Shown here: positions 11,654 to 22,300 of the stretch, one piece after another
Layout: every line of letters starts with the position of its first letter
Position numbering within the stretch: the stretch's first letter is position 1
Origin: Hemerocallis citrina
Lineage: Eukaryota > Streptophyta > Magnoliopsida > Asparagales > Asphodelaceae
Direction: 5' to 3'
Assembly (NCBI GenBank): GCA_017893485.1
Contig: CM030363.1
Coordinates: 179,254,935-179,318,934, forward strand
Length of the DNA stretch: 64,000 bases
Notes under the pieces: model-generated
What the model saw: only the letters and a program-made list of their open reading frames with translations
What the model was told of the DNA's origin: nothing
The model's database searches: none
Translations under genes and position numbers: made by a program

Positions 11654-11662
11654 CTATTTATA
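11654..11662 (-). promoter_or_regulatory. TATA box of LTR A (right copy, 5' LTR promoter)
   Basis: The minus strand reads TATAAATAG. It would start the genomic RNA of A about 30 nt downstream, leaving a leader of about 2.6 kb before the primer site. Confidence 0.7.
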
Positions 11663-12104
11663 CACAATTCATGGTCAAATGAAGGGTTGAGATGTGTTTG
11701 GATGAATGGCTATGATTGGGAGTTAGAAAAACCACCCATTAGCACACAACCACCTCTCCACTCTCCCACTCTTCCAAGTATTGACTGCCCTGCTTCTCAT
11801 TCAAATTGCATGTGCAGGTGCAATGCACGTGACCCCACATGCACACCTATAATTAATTTTTCAGTTATTTGTTACACTAATTTGCTACAAGACTCTATAA
11901 TAATTTTGGGTGGGCTAGGATTAAGTTATTTGGCCTAGGACTCTATAATAATTAATAAGAGGCTTTTTAAAAGAGAATTGAAATATTTGTTCATGACATT
12001 ACAAATAATTTTAAGGCCAAATCACACATTAATTTGCACGTGCGAAACACGTGAAATCAAATGAAAAATTTATATTTAATTATATGAAAATTCAGGATGT
12101 TACA

Positions 12105-12430
12105 TTTACATTCTGTGTGCATGTAGTTTTTTGCTCACTTTTGAACTTTGTCTTGTGCATGATTCCTTACTACCATTTTGTTGTTGTTGATTATGTGCTT
12201 TTTCATTATTACAATTGGTTAATGTGAATGTTGGATATATATGGTTGGGGTTGATTGGTGAGAAATTTGTTGACGTGAATGTTGGATATATATGGCCGAG
12301 GTGAAATTTGTTGATGTGAATGAATGTTTGTTGATGTGAATGCATGTCTTGAATAATGAAATTGTACAAATCCGATTCAAAGGTTGTTGCTTTCTGGTTT
12401 GTTTTGTCAAAAAGTTGAACTAACTAATGT
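12105..12430. other. Target-side sequence with imperfect short repeats
   Basis: Flank of element A. It contains two imperfect copies of a GTGAATGTTGGATATATATGG block (about 12220-12300) and repeats of TTTGTTGATGTGAATG. No gene is recognised. Confidence 0.5.
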
Positions 12431-12637
12431 CACTATTGGAGATAACGACATTAGTTACCTGTAACGTTATTCTTAATAGTAGCATCAGTTTAAGTCTCAT
12501 ACCATTTTGGGGATAACTCTCTGTCTGAACAGTCGCTATTTCCAAGAACGACATCAACATACTTGATGCCGTTAATGGAAATAGCGGAAACAGTTCATGG
12601 GGTTTGATCAATATTTTATTCACGGTAGATAGTTTTC

Positions 12638-13045
12638 TGTAATGCCCCTGCCCCTAGCTCAGACAATTTATACAATTTAGAAGACAAATTATTTATAGTA
12701 TAGTACAACTGCTCACCACAGGCTGCCTCTTAAAAGGTGGTTAACCGGTTTGGTAACTCTTGATCATAGGCTACTATATTTATTATTATTTTATTCTAGT
12801 GTGATTTCCGATGTGGGACAAATTTCAACAATCCTCTCTCTCCTCTCTTTGTGTACAACTTGAGGTCCCATGGGACCCTTGTGCCACGTCATCAAGAGGA
12901 GCACGTAGATGCTTTAATTCAAACCGGGTGGGCCCCTAGGTGACGTCAACATGATGTCACCCCACAACCAACACAGCAAGCCTGTTGTCTTTCATTCATC
13001 GTGGCTCCCCATCTTATACACTATTTACCATTATGCCATCAAGCT

Positions 13046-13086
<41 letters not shown>

Positions 13087-13847
13087 CAAACACACACTTA
13101 CATATTATAGCTCTTTTTGAAACTACGGGTGAGACATACACCCTCCTTCAGAAATCAGCGTTCTCGCTGTGCACGAGGCATGCACAATCTACTGCAGGAT
13201 CTACTTTCTAGCCGATGTGGAGCATCTGCTCTTCTATCCGCCCAACTGATCATGATCCCGGAATTCACCGCCCGATCAATCACAATCCCGGATTTAATTG
13301 TGGGCTCACCACAGTTCCGGAATCTACCGCCCGACTATATGGACATGCCCCACACTCGGTGTCGAAAGTCGGCTCTAATTTGTAACGCCCCTGCCCCTAG
13401 CTCAGACAATTTATACAATTTAGAAGACAAATTGTTTATAGTATAGTACAACTGCCGACCACAGGCTGCCTCTCAAAAGATGGTTAACCGAATTGGTGAC
13501 TCTTGATCATAGGCTATTATATTTATTATTATTTTATTCTAGTGTGATTTCCGATGTGGGACAAATTTCAACAATACTCTCTCTCCTCTCTCTGTGTACA
13601 ACTTGAGGTCCCGTGGGACCCCTGTGCCACGTCATCAAGAGGAGCACTCAGATGCTTCAATTCAATCCGGGTGGGCCCCTAGGTGATGTCAGCATGACAT
13701 CACCCCACAACCAACACAACAAGCCTGCTGTCTTTCATTCAACGTGGGCCCCCCATCCTATACACTATTTACCATTATGCCATCAAGCTTTATTTATATA
13801 TATACACTTATATATTATAGCTCTTTTTGAAACTACGAGGTGTTACA
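12638..13847 (-). mobile_element. Element K: small TRIM-like LTR element
   Basis: Direct repeats at 12638-13136 (499 bp, enlarged by a TA microsatellite at about 13050-13080) and 13381-13847 (467 bp) both start TGTAA(T/C)GCCCCTG and end in a GGTG...ACA block. They enclose only about 244 bp with no coding capacity. Flanks TTTTC (12633-12637) and TTTTT (13848-13852) make a 4/5 target duplication. On the minus strand the sequence beside LTR2 reads AATTAGAGCC, a weak relic of the TGGTATCAGAGCC primer site. Size fits a terminal-repeat retrotransposon in miniature. Confidence 0.72.
13253..13336. other. Hairpins with 16-nt loops inside element K
   Basis: Two inverted repeats, at 13253-13278 (stem TGATC/GATCA) and 13313-13336 (stem AGTT/GACT with one G-T pair), each enclose exactly 16 nt (CCGGAATNNACCGCCC). 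A third, altered copy lies between them (ACAAT/ATTGT). The same loop pattern and length occur in LTR F at 42972-43200. Confidence 0.65.
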
Positions 13848-13981
13848 TTTTTATTATAACTATTGCTGCTATTTCCAATAACGACAATAAGTATAATGAT
13901 GTCGTTAAAGGAAATACGACATCAGTCTATGACAATTTTTGGATGTTTTTGTACGGTAGCATTGTTAACCCAGTCACCCGA

Positions 13982-14469
13982 TTAAACTTCATGTACAAGT
14001 GCACTCGTGGATTGCTTCAAGGGAACCACATCATTAACATTAACATTAACTTTAACATCATTAACCTTATCTTCTCCGTCCACCTCTTCCTCCTCCTCCA
14101 TATCATCATTGTGATCCTCATCTTCTACCTTTTCTAATAATTTGTTATTAACAATATTTTTATCGAAGTCTTGCATAACGCTGTCGTTGTCGACAATATC
14201 TCATGTCAAGGTTTCAGGATGTATCAACTCATATTTTGTGGTATTTGGTTCTGTTGAAGTTGTGCTTATGTCTTCTTGTGGATGGGGCATTCTTGCATTT
14301 GACTCGGTAGCTTGTTTGGAACTCCTAACGGGGCATGGACTAGGAACAAATGGCCATGCATTAGGAAGCTTATTTTTCTCAATATATACTCTAATGCAGA
14401 CCAACTGTAATTTGGATCAAGTGTCATAGCAATCATGGACCTTAACACATTATCATTATCCATAGGCAC
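13982..14469 (-). pseudogene. Unrecognised decayed coding-like stretch
   Basis: Short overlapping minus-strand frames include an acidic run (KVEDEDHNDDMEEEEEVDGE) and, upstream, DPNYSWSALEYIL followed by a frame change and WPFVPSPCPV. They may be the degenerate internal gene of the surrounding DNA transposon. I cannot assign a family. Confidence 0.25.
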
Positions 14470-14982
14470 CGCCGTGAAATATTGTCCTTCTCCTTTTCTG
14501 ACAGCATAATGGGCTTTGATTTTGAGACTCCATTAACCTCTATCCCATTTAGTAACTTCAAATATATTATCTGCTAGTTGTGAGTATATAATGTTACGGG
14601 GAGCCAAAATAATGACCAGTTCAACACGCTATAACAATATCCTATCTTCGGATCTCGAATTATTTCAGCCCCAAAATATAACCAAATTAGTATATCGTAA
14701 TCCATACATATATATATTAAGAGACGAATATCCGAGTCATTAACTACTCAAAAGCATAATCTATGTAAACTGCACAACATATAGTTATAAGAATACATTC
14801 AAATTAAACTGTAAGTTGGAGCGCGAAGAACATACCATGGATGATGTATGAGATGACCGGAGTCAATGTTAGAGATTTCAAATTGGGGGAGTTGGATTTC
14901 AGAGTGGGAAAGAGAGGTAGGAGAGATGAAGTTTGAGACTAAACAGAAGTCATATTTGTACTCTAGGATTTTAGGGTGGTTC

Positions 14983-15001
14983 GGGGGGGGGGGGGGGGGG
15001 G
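14983..15001 (+). repeat. Homopolymer (G)19
   Basis: Nineteen consecutive guanines inside the CACTA-like remnant, unusual in this AT-rich context. It could form a G-quadruplex, but is also a place where sequencing or assembly length is unreliable. Confidence 0.9.
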
Positions 15002-15449
15002 TTGAAAGAGAGAGATAAAGTGAAAGGAGAAGAAGAAGATGAGACTACTATTTATGTGGATGTATTATTATTCTGGTGCCACTATTGGAAATAGCGGGAT
15101 CAGCTTATGGTTGCCGTTATTAGGAAATAGCGGCATCAGTTATAAGATGTTTCCACATTTACAATTTTTTCACAAGTCAAAGAACTCCTAATTGAATGTG
15201 AAATGTATCTATGCCGTTACTTCCAACAACGGCATTTGATTTTTTTATTTACAAGTGCCGCTATTGACAATAACGAAATTGAAATAGAATATACCGTTGT
15301 TGCCAAGAGTGTTTTATGCTGACGTATCCAAAAGTGAGCCAGTTTGGTAAAAATTTCGAAAGTAGTTCAGTTTGATAATTATTTTAAAAAGTGGGTCAGT
15401 ATAGAAAAATTATGAAATTAGTACTAATAGCATTACCAGAGCTCGGCCT

Positions 15450-15647
15450 TTATCTAGTTTTTGAATGAAGCTTGGCTAAGTTACAGTTCCTTAGATCCAT
15501 ATCTATATCCAGCAGATACGGAGGAGATAGTACGAGTACCAATAGTGAATATCCAAGTAAATATCTTGTAGAAGCAAAGGTATAAGTATAGCTAGCACCA
15601 GTAACAAGACCAGTCAACCCACCAGCATAACTATAAATATTAGTAGT
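15450..15647 (-). pseudogene. Coding-like relic interrupted by element C (downstream half)
   Basis: A minus-strand frame reading TTNIYSYAGGLTGLVTG then YTYTFASTRYLL and ending at 15450. The matching upstream half (GLSTGFTFASNAAT) lies at 38169-38240 beyond element C, whose flanks GTAGT (15643-15647) and GTAGC (38169-38173) look like a target duplication with one change. A Gly-Leu-x-Thr-Gly...Thr-Phe-Ala-Ser motif occurs in both halves. I do not recognise the family; it may not be a gene. Confidence 0.25.
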
Positions 15648-16237
15648 TGATATAGCTAAAAATGGGATTAAATCGGGACCGTTCGAATCGGGCACAAATC
15701 TTAAAGTTCAGGGGTAAAACGGTAATTTTACCTACAAACGGGTCTGAAATGGGGACTGAGTCTTTCTTCAAAGCCCAACAACCCATAAACGGATCTGTCT
15801 TACTGGGTACGGGTCCCAACCCATTGCAAACCAGTTCAGAAGGATAAAAAAGAATTCAGATTCATAATTATCCCTAAGAGGCGGTCTTAACCGCTTCTAT
15901 CCATTCACACCGGGAAGTAGAGATATGTTCTTATCTCGAAACAAATCTCTAAGGCGACTATAAAAACCCCTATCCCCCCACCATAAGAAGGTAATCACTC
16001 TTTTGCCAATTAAAGCTCTTTCTTAATCATTCAGATTACTGATAAGAGCGTTGGAGGGTGCGTTGCCGGATCCATCCCGGTGTTTCGCACTTTTTGCAGG
16101 TCAACGGCAGTGGCAAGAAACCAGTTAACACATTGGTGAAGGTCAATAGGTCAACAGGTCAACAGGTTTGCTTTATTATTTTCTCCAAGAATCCACAAAT
16201 TCATCTGTTTGCTTCCACACCAAAATCAGCAGCAACA
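15648..16237 (+). repeat. 5' LTR of element C (590 bp)
   Basis: Collinear with 26732-27062 plus 37923-38168. TATAAAAA at 15959-15966 is the likely promoter, about 310 bp into the LTR. Confidence 0.9.
15959..15966 (+). promoter_or_regulatory. TATA box of LTR C
   Basis: GACTATAAAAACCCC, in the middle of the LTR. The 3' copy has decayed to CTATGAAAACC near 27030. Confidence 0.65.
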
Positions 16238-16240
16238 GAT

Positions 16241-16258
16241 TGGCGCCGTCTGTGGGAA
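16241..16258 (+). other. Primer binding site of element C (tRNA-Asp type)
   Basis: TGGCGCCGTCTGTGGGAA starts three bases after the LTR end. TGGCGCCGT is complementary to the 3' end of tRNA-Asp and is common in Tat and Athila elements; the last bases differ from a perfect match. Confidence 0.8.
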
Positions 16259-16307
16259 GCGAAAAAGCAACCTGACCTAACTTCATCAGCGAGACTAGTT
16301 TCAAGCC

Positions 16308-17620
16308 ATGCATCCAAAACAGAAGGGAAAGGCAGCGGTTTCCAGCCGAAGAACCACTTCTCTTCCTCCTCCTCCTCCTCCTCCAGCTCAAGGTGCTCCT
16401 CCTCAACAGGTCCCTCCAGGGTCTTGGGGGGCTGCCCGGGGGGTTCTCGTTGGAGTCGTCCGAAGCAACATCCTCCTCATGACCATGTCGTGGGTCCCAA
16501 TCCTTCAATTGAATCTATGGATTCTCGCCCTCCCGAGTGGGATCTTCGTCAAGTGATTGCCGACCGCCAGAAGGGGGTCGACCTCCGAACTCGCCTGAAT
16601 GGATGGCCAGCCCTTGGGGGAGTCCATCAACCTGAGCACCCAGGGGTCTCAAGAGTCCGGACCCCCCGCCGATCGAGGACCAGAAGACCCCCTCCCCCGA
16701 GGAGGCGAAGAGAGTCCCCTTAGCGTCATCGGCGGAGAACTCATTCTCCAGTAAGCCGAGCCACACATAGGGACCGCCATGCTGGAGAGGCACCAGTCAC
16801 AAGGGCAGAGCTTCAAGCCTTCCAAGCGGCAGTCTTATGGACCCTTAATATCGCCCCAAATAACGACCAGAGGCCACCTACTTATGAGCCAGCTAGGAGC
16901 CACCGCCTTTACACTCCCGGTCCTCGTCCATCTCCAAGCTACCATCGCTGCAGCCCCAGTCCACCCACGTACGAAGATGAGTCCTGGGGCTCGACAAGAT
17001 ATGATCAAAGAGAAGACAGTCTACCTCCGCCTCCACGAGATGGAGAGCGCCTCGGCCGAATTGACAGTGAAGAAGAGCAACGGGCGATAAATCTCCGCCC
17101 GAGTAGGCCTCCATTCTCCCGCACCATCATGGAGGCTCTCGTCCCAGAAAACTTCAAGCCGCCTCACTTCGAGTCGTATACCGGGGAGTGGGACCCCGCA
17201 GATCACCTAGAGAGTTTCAAATCTCTCATGATGATCCACCATGCTTCAGACGCCCTCCTCTGCAAGATCTTCCCTACCACGTTGAAAGGGCCTATGAGAG
17301 AATGGTACTCTCGACTCGTTCCGTCCTCCATCTTCTCATTCGATCAGTTCGAAGGGCTCTTCCTTACTCATTTCGTGAGTAGCCGCCGGGTCGAGAAAAC
17401 AATTTTATCTCTGGTGACCCTCAACCAAAGAAAGGGTGAACGCCTAAGGGATTACGTTCAACGCTTCACCGCCGAAGCCCGGTCCATTTCCTTCCTCAAC
17501 CAATCAGTATCCTCTGCCGCATTCCAGCGCAACGTCACTAATGCCAACCTCAGGGCGTCCCTTGCCAAGAAGCCTCCTCGGGACTTCTCAGAACTCTTAC
17601 TTAGGGTGGAGAAGTACATA
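16308..17620 (+). pseudogene. gag of element C, first part
   Basis: It starts at ATG 16308 (MHPKQKGKAAVSSRR), then a poly-proline stretch coded by a CTC-repeat microsatellite (about 16360-16385), where the frame is probably lost. In a second frame EWDLRQVIADRQKGVDLRTR continues the protein, then the frame changes again. From 17129 the conserved capsid-like domain is open: FKPPHFESYTGEWDPADHL, FPTTLKGPMREWYSRL, SFDQFEGLFLTHF, RLRDYVQRFTAEA. This is the Retrotrans_gag pattern of Tat-lineage elements. Solo LTR D interrupts it at 17620 and the rest follows at 21066. Confidence 0.85.
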
Positions 17621-18040
17621 TGTAACCCTATTTTTTATTTTATGTATTTTGGAGTGTATTTTTATATTTTTTTTATTTTTATCTCTCTTGTATTTTTCTA
17701 GACTGTATATTGGAATTATTTTTAATATATATTCATTTTATTTTATTTTGAGCTCCTAGTGTTGTTTGTTCGTCGTTTTGGGTCGTTTTCTCCATTTTGG
17801 TTTCTTTTCTTCATTTTTGGCCTCATTAGCTTCATTATATTTTTCCATGGTAATGTGATGGTATTTTGGTGGTGGATTTTCCAAACCTATGATTTTTGAC
17901 TCCTATTTAGATTTTTCCAGAGCCATAGAATTCACTATAAATTGTGTCCCCATTTGAAATTGACCCAATACCCATTACCCATTTGTATACCTATTACTAC
18001 ATACTAATACCCACAACCCATTAAACCACATTACACCCTT

Positions 18041-18048
18041 TATATAAA
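18041..18048 (+). promoter_or_regulatory. TATA box of solo LTR D
   Basis: TATATAAACC about 420 bp into the LTR. J2 has CTATTTAAATCC at the matching place (59712-59723). Confidence 0.65.
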
Positions 18049-20020
18049 CCCCTAACACCCCAAAATCCTAACCATAAACCTAATTACTCTCTCCCTCTCC
18101 TACTAATTATGACCTCCCCCTTGAGAAGTGCTCCCGGCTGCACCTCCCTCCCAAACCGACACCACCATACCTCCACCACATCCGGCCACCACCACAACCT
18201 CCTACTTCCGGCCACCATAGACTAAACCCTACAAACCCACCTCCTTGATTACCTTGCCGACCACCAAGAACACCACCACTACCATCAAAAACACCATCAA
18301 CATCCCTTGCATCATCTTCTCTTTGTGTTTCTTGAACTGGGTATTCTCCACTTTGTTCGTTGCATCAAGGAGGTTGTTCGTGTGGGAGTTCTTGTTCGTT
18401 CTTGCTTGGATTCGCGCTTGGAAAGGATTTTGTTCGTGGGTTTCTCTTCTCTTCGCATTAGGATCAATTTCGTCTCCATAATAAGGTAAGTAACTTGTAC
18501 TACAATTCATTAGGTTGATACAAGTCAAAAAGTTCACATCTAGTGTAGTTGGGTCTAGAGACAACCAAAATTTGTGTTTTCCTTGATGGATTTTGTCTCT
18601 ATTATGATCTTTTGGCTATGGATGACTTATGCCACCAATTTTGATAGGAGATAACCTAGGATTTACCCAAAACTTGATTTTTAGTCATGTATGTGAATGT
18701 TTGTATGAATTGTGTTTAATTGAATGCCCATATGAAAATAATAGGAGTGGACATGTTAGTAACCCTAAATCATGATGTTTAGATTTTTGGTAGGTTGTAT
18801 TTCAAGTTTGGTTGTGTTTGGATCAATATTCTTGAAGTTATGATGTTCTTGATTAGAAGTGTTAAATCTGTATTTACTGGGAATTCTGTTTTGTTTGCTG
18901 TTTTCGCCCATGCTATAGTCCGAATCTTAATTCCAAAATAGAAGATGAATTTTAGATAATTTTGTCTATTTTCAAACCCACTGGTTTTACTTGATTTGGA
19001 TTCCGTATGACTGAGTTATGTGTGTTTTGATACAGACGTGTCGAACAATTCCGGATTCTGTTTTGGGTTAATTTTGTTAACAAACTATTTTCAAGAACTA
19101 TTCTATATATAATATCTTGACCCAATATTTTTCTCAGTGTTTCCTTATGATGTTAGGGACTACCCGAATTTTTGATGAATTTTAAAGATAAGTTTTATGT
19201 GGTGTTTCATATTCTTTTCTAAAATCTCCTTATGCTGTAATTTGCGCGCTGTTCAGTAAAGAACTCTGTTTTCACTATAATTCCTTATACTGTATGAAAA
19301 TTCTTTGTGAAATATTAAAGTTAGTAAAATCCATCTATTTTCATGTCCTTTAGGTGGAATTGGATTTTGATTAACTGATTACGAGATATCCTAGTTTTCG
19401 TACAGCAGTGTTGAGAATTCCAGATTTGTTAAACTATGTTTTCGTGTTGCTTCTTATTTTTGATGGCTGATCTATACTTACTGGAATATTATGAAACTTG
19501 TTATTTTGACTCTAGACATATAGGGGATTACCCCAGATTTTTTGTGGAATTATTTGATGTGTTTTCATACTATTTTCATGCTTTTGAAGTTGTTCCCCTG
19601 TTTTCTGGCTAAACCTAAATTTTGTATTCAATCAGTTTTGAGCTGAGTTGTTGTAAACTAGTATATGACTTTATTATATGCGTTGGATTCTTGTGGATGT
19701 CTAGTTTCCAGATCCTTCGACGGATCTAGCTTTACATTTCTGTAGAATCCAGAATCACTGTTTTAGTGTTGATTGGTCTTGCTGTCCTGATTATGAACAT
19801 AGGCTATTTTGCTCGTATATGTGAATGTATATTATCCGTGCATGCTGATTTGATTCCCTGAACCTAAACCTGATTATATCATGTTAGTTTGACACTATTT
19901 TGCACACATTTATGTCTGTTTGATAACCATTATAAAAGTAACCAAGCCGGGGTTTATGGGAAAGATCTAGTAGTGGGAAAGCATAGAAATGTGTACTTAG
20001 AAGGGGGCCCGTGTTTTCCA

Positions 20021-20184
20021 TCTGTTGAGATCATTTTATATGATTGTTTGTTGAGATTACTTGCGTGATCGTCTGTTGAGATCATTTTATATGATTGTCT
20101 GTTGAGATCATTTTACATGATCGTCTGTTTGAGATCACTTACGTGATCGTCTGTTTAAGATCATTTTACATGATCGTCTGTTAT
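20021..20184 (+). repeat. Minisatellite of hairpin units in LTR D
   Basis: About five or six units of about 31 bp. Several units are inverted repeats: GATCAT/ATGATC around TTTAC, and GATCAC/GTGATC around TTAC, a compensatory difference between units. It lies 876-1040 bp before the LTR 3' end. J1 and J2 have unrelated repeats at the same LTR position. Confidence 0.75.
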
Positions 20185-21065
20185 CTGTCTGAACCCTGAG
20201 TACACGACCCTATATGATCCCCTACGAAATCTACAAACGAAACTGTTGTGTTGTAGCAACCATGTAAGTGGGCTGCATGAAGTGCTACCTGTATAGTAAT
20301 CACACAAGACTTACATAAATCTGAATCTGAATCTGTTATATGGAAATCTGAATCTGTTATCTGATTATCGGATTACCTGATTATCTATTATCTGTCTGAC
20401 ACTACCATGTGACACATTACTTGACACTATCTGAATAATCTGTCTGCATAATATCTGACACTTGACACTTTACACTTGACATATGTTAGTATCCCATGCT
20501 AGTGATTCTGCCATACCATGTTAGGTTTGATTCTACTATTAGTTAAATCTGTTTAGTTAGTTTTTCCCCATGTGCTTGTATCCTACATTATTTGTGACCC
20601 GCGACTTGCAATTTGACGAGTACTTGTTTTCTTCTTTTCTCCTTTTCCTGCAAATTTACTAATTGCAGATCAGGTTGGTTAGCTGCTAGATGGTAATGGC
20701 GAAAGGATGTTTTAAGTTGGAATTTATGCTTTATATTTATTATTAGTTGTTTCTTGAACAATGAATAAGTTGTATTTGGTTTATTTGGATATTATTTGTA
20801 TTTGGGCGATGTGACCCAGAATATTGTTTTTCTCCAGACTCTGATTTATTTATGAATACTGTATTTGGTTTCATGTAAATTTCTGTTGGTGTTTTGTTTC
20901 AATATTGCATGATTAGTTCCACCCTTTTGCTTCCGACTCTGATAAATTATGTGATGTGTTGCAAAGATTCTGAAACAGCTTAAGGATGATAATAATCATT
21001 CGCTGGGCTTTTGTTATGTATCCGTATTCCGTATTTCTTTTTGGGAAGCGGGGCGTGACAACATA

Positions 21066-21440
21066 TGAGTGGAAGAGGCTCTCAACCCCCCTACTTTTGA
21101 GGAATCATCTTTCGGGAACAAACGTAAGAATACGATCGAAGAAGGGTCCCAAAAATCCCAGAGGGATGGCAATGGCCAGCTCCGCCCGACTCCTCATTTT
21201 GAGAAATTTATCCCCCTCATTGCTAATATATCTGAAGTTCTTATGGAGGTGGACAAGGAAGGGCTACTCCGTGCTCCCCCTAGAATGAATACCCCTGGCA
21301 AGAAGAGGAACAAGGATAAGTGGTGCCGCTTTCACAGGGACCACGACCACGATACGGATGATTGTTTGGCTCTCAAGGAGGAGATCGAAGAACGCATATA
21401 GCAGGGACACCTGATCAAGTTCGTCCAAAAAGATGGGGCC
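21066..21440 (+). pseudogene. gag of element C, last part with zinc-binding motif
   Basis: Continues the frame interrupted by D: MSVEEALNPPTF, a linker, FIPLIANISEVLMEVDKEGLL, and WCRFHRDHDHDTDDCLALKEE. The last is the short Cys/His motif (CxxxH...H...C) typical of the C-terminus of Tat-like gag. A TAG follows EERI, and the related reading QGHLIKFVQKDG continues past it for a few codons before the homology ends. No protease sequence follows. Confidence 0.82.
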
Positions 21441-21739
21441 GAGCTTCCCCCCTGAGGAGCCTACAAACGAATAGAGAGGCCCGCCGAGCTTTAAGACTCA
21501 GAACCTGGGGCAATCTTCCACCTCATCCAAGGAGGTCCAATGGAGGGAGAACCCAGCTCCTCCCAAGATGTCTTCACCTTATCGTAGAAGTAGGATCTTG
21601 ATTTTCAATAAGGCTGATGCTTTTAACCCGGCCAATAGCATGTAGTAATGGCTCGCCCTATTGAAGTGGCCACTTAGTTTATCTCAATAAAACTTAGCAT
21701 TTTTTCATTGAAAATAATTGCTCTTACTTCATCTCTATC
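21441..21739 (+). other. Internal non-coding stretch of element C
   Basis: Post-gag sequence with stops in all frames. I see no pol domain. It ends in an AT-rich AATAAAAC stretch before the tandem arrays. Confidence 0.6.
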
Positions 21740-22300
21740 TCTCTGAGTCACATCTACGACTCGTTAAATGGTGAGTTCAGAGTCCAGCTTCTTCTACATG
21801 GCTGCTCCCACAACTTACTAAGCTAAAAAAATGAGTTTGGAGTCCAATACTTGGTTCGACATTGCTTTAGCAACTTGCAAACAAGCAAAGGCGGGGCATC
21901 TCACCATTCGAAATTGTTCTTACAACTCGTTAACCCCCTCTAACAACAAGTTCTGAGTCCAAAACTTGGCTCGATTCCTCCTCAACTACTCGCTTACAAG
22001 CGAGTAAGAAGTGGTTCGCCATTCGGAATTGCTCCCACAACTGTTGAATCTTTTAAACGACGAGTTTGGAGTTCAACACTTGGCTCGACTCCGCTTCGAC
22101 TACTTGCTCATAAGCGAGTAAGAAGTGGTTCGCCATTCGGAACTACTCCCACAACCGTTGATTCTCTCTTCTAAATGACGAGTTCGGAGTCCAACACTTG
22201 GCTCGAGTCCGCTTCGACTACTTGCTCATAAGCGAGTAAGAAGTGGTTTGACATTCGGAACTGCTCCCACAACCATTGATTCTCTCACTTAAACAACAAG
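21740..22300 (+). repeat. First tandem array of element C (about 118-bp units)
   Basis: Four to five diverged units, each with TAAGCGAGTAAGAAGTGG, CCATTCGGAA(C/T)TGCTCCCACAAC and ACGAGTT(C/T)GGAGTCCAAC. The second array (22300-24190) shares the ACGAGTTCGGAG core, so one likely grew out of the other. Confidence 0.85.

Larger units (their letters stand above)
1..12104 (-). mobile_element. Element A: degenerate Tekay-like chromovirus (Ty3/gypsy LTR retrotransposon)
   Basis: In the sense direction (right to left) the order is 5' LTR (8980-12104), tRNA-iMet primer site, leader reading frame, gag, protease, RT, RNase H, end of the chromodomain, polypurine tract and 3' LTR (2627 down to the window edge, incomplete). 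The sequence from base 1 matches the right LTR from 9307 onward. Protein similarity to element B and the chromodomain tail place it among plant chromoviruses. It is dead: there is a nonsense codon in gag, several frameshifts and stops in RT, the integrase is missing and a solo LTR (3156-5783) is inserted. The two LTRs differ by many substitutions and two larger indels (about 250 bp missing on the left near 1905, about 120 bp missing on the right near 11890), so the insertion is old. Its left target duplication lies outside the window. Confidence 0.93.
8980..12104 (-). repeat. 5' LTR of element A (3125 bp)
   Basis: Ends are TGTAAC...GTTACA, with the 3' boundary set by the primer site and the 5' boundary by homology to the left LTR. 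It contains the TATA box at 11654-11662, the tRNA-like module and the paired hairpins. No clear target duplication can be checked because the other end lies outside the window. Confidence 0.93.
12431..15311. mobile_element. Candidate CACTA-like DNA transposon remnant
   Basis: The left end reads CACTATTGGAGATAACG and the reverse complement of the right end reads CACTCTTGGCAACAACG, an imperfect terminal inverted repeat starting CACT. Near both ends there are many variants of GCCGCTATTNCCAATAACG and its complement, with GACATCAG, like the subterminal repeats of En/Spm elements. The flanking trinucleotides (TGT and TTT) do not form a clean 3-bp duplication and I recognise no transposase, so this is tentative. 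Confidence 0.4.
17621..21060 (+). mobile_element. Solo LTR D (3440 bp) inserted in gag of C
   Basis: Begins TGTAACCCT and ends GGGGCGTGACA, flanked by a perfect 5-bp duplication ACATA (17616-17620 and 21061-21065). The gag frame of C resumes after it. No internal region is present. The end sequence and the TATA position fit the same chromovirus LTR type as A, B, E and F, in plus orientation. J1 and J2 (55513-62505) are diverged relatives. Confidence 0.92.

Noticed and set aside
13613..14137. 174-aa plus-strand ORF
   Set aside because: Runs from the K LTR across its end into unrelated flank; no homology and AT-rich tail.
16058..16723. 221-aa plus-strand ORF
   Set aside because: It starts inside the LTR and runs through the primer site. 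Only its later part is gag-like, in a frame reached after a shift from ATG 16308.
18245..18564. ORFs of 60-111 aa near the end of the first kilobase of LTR D
   Set aside because: Leader sequence of the LTR just upstream of a GTAAGT splice-like site; no domain and not kept in J1 or J2.
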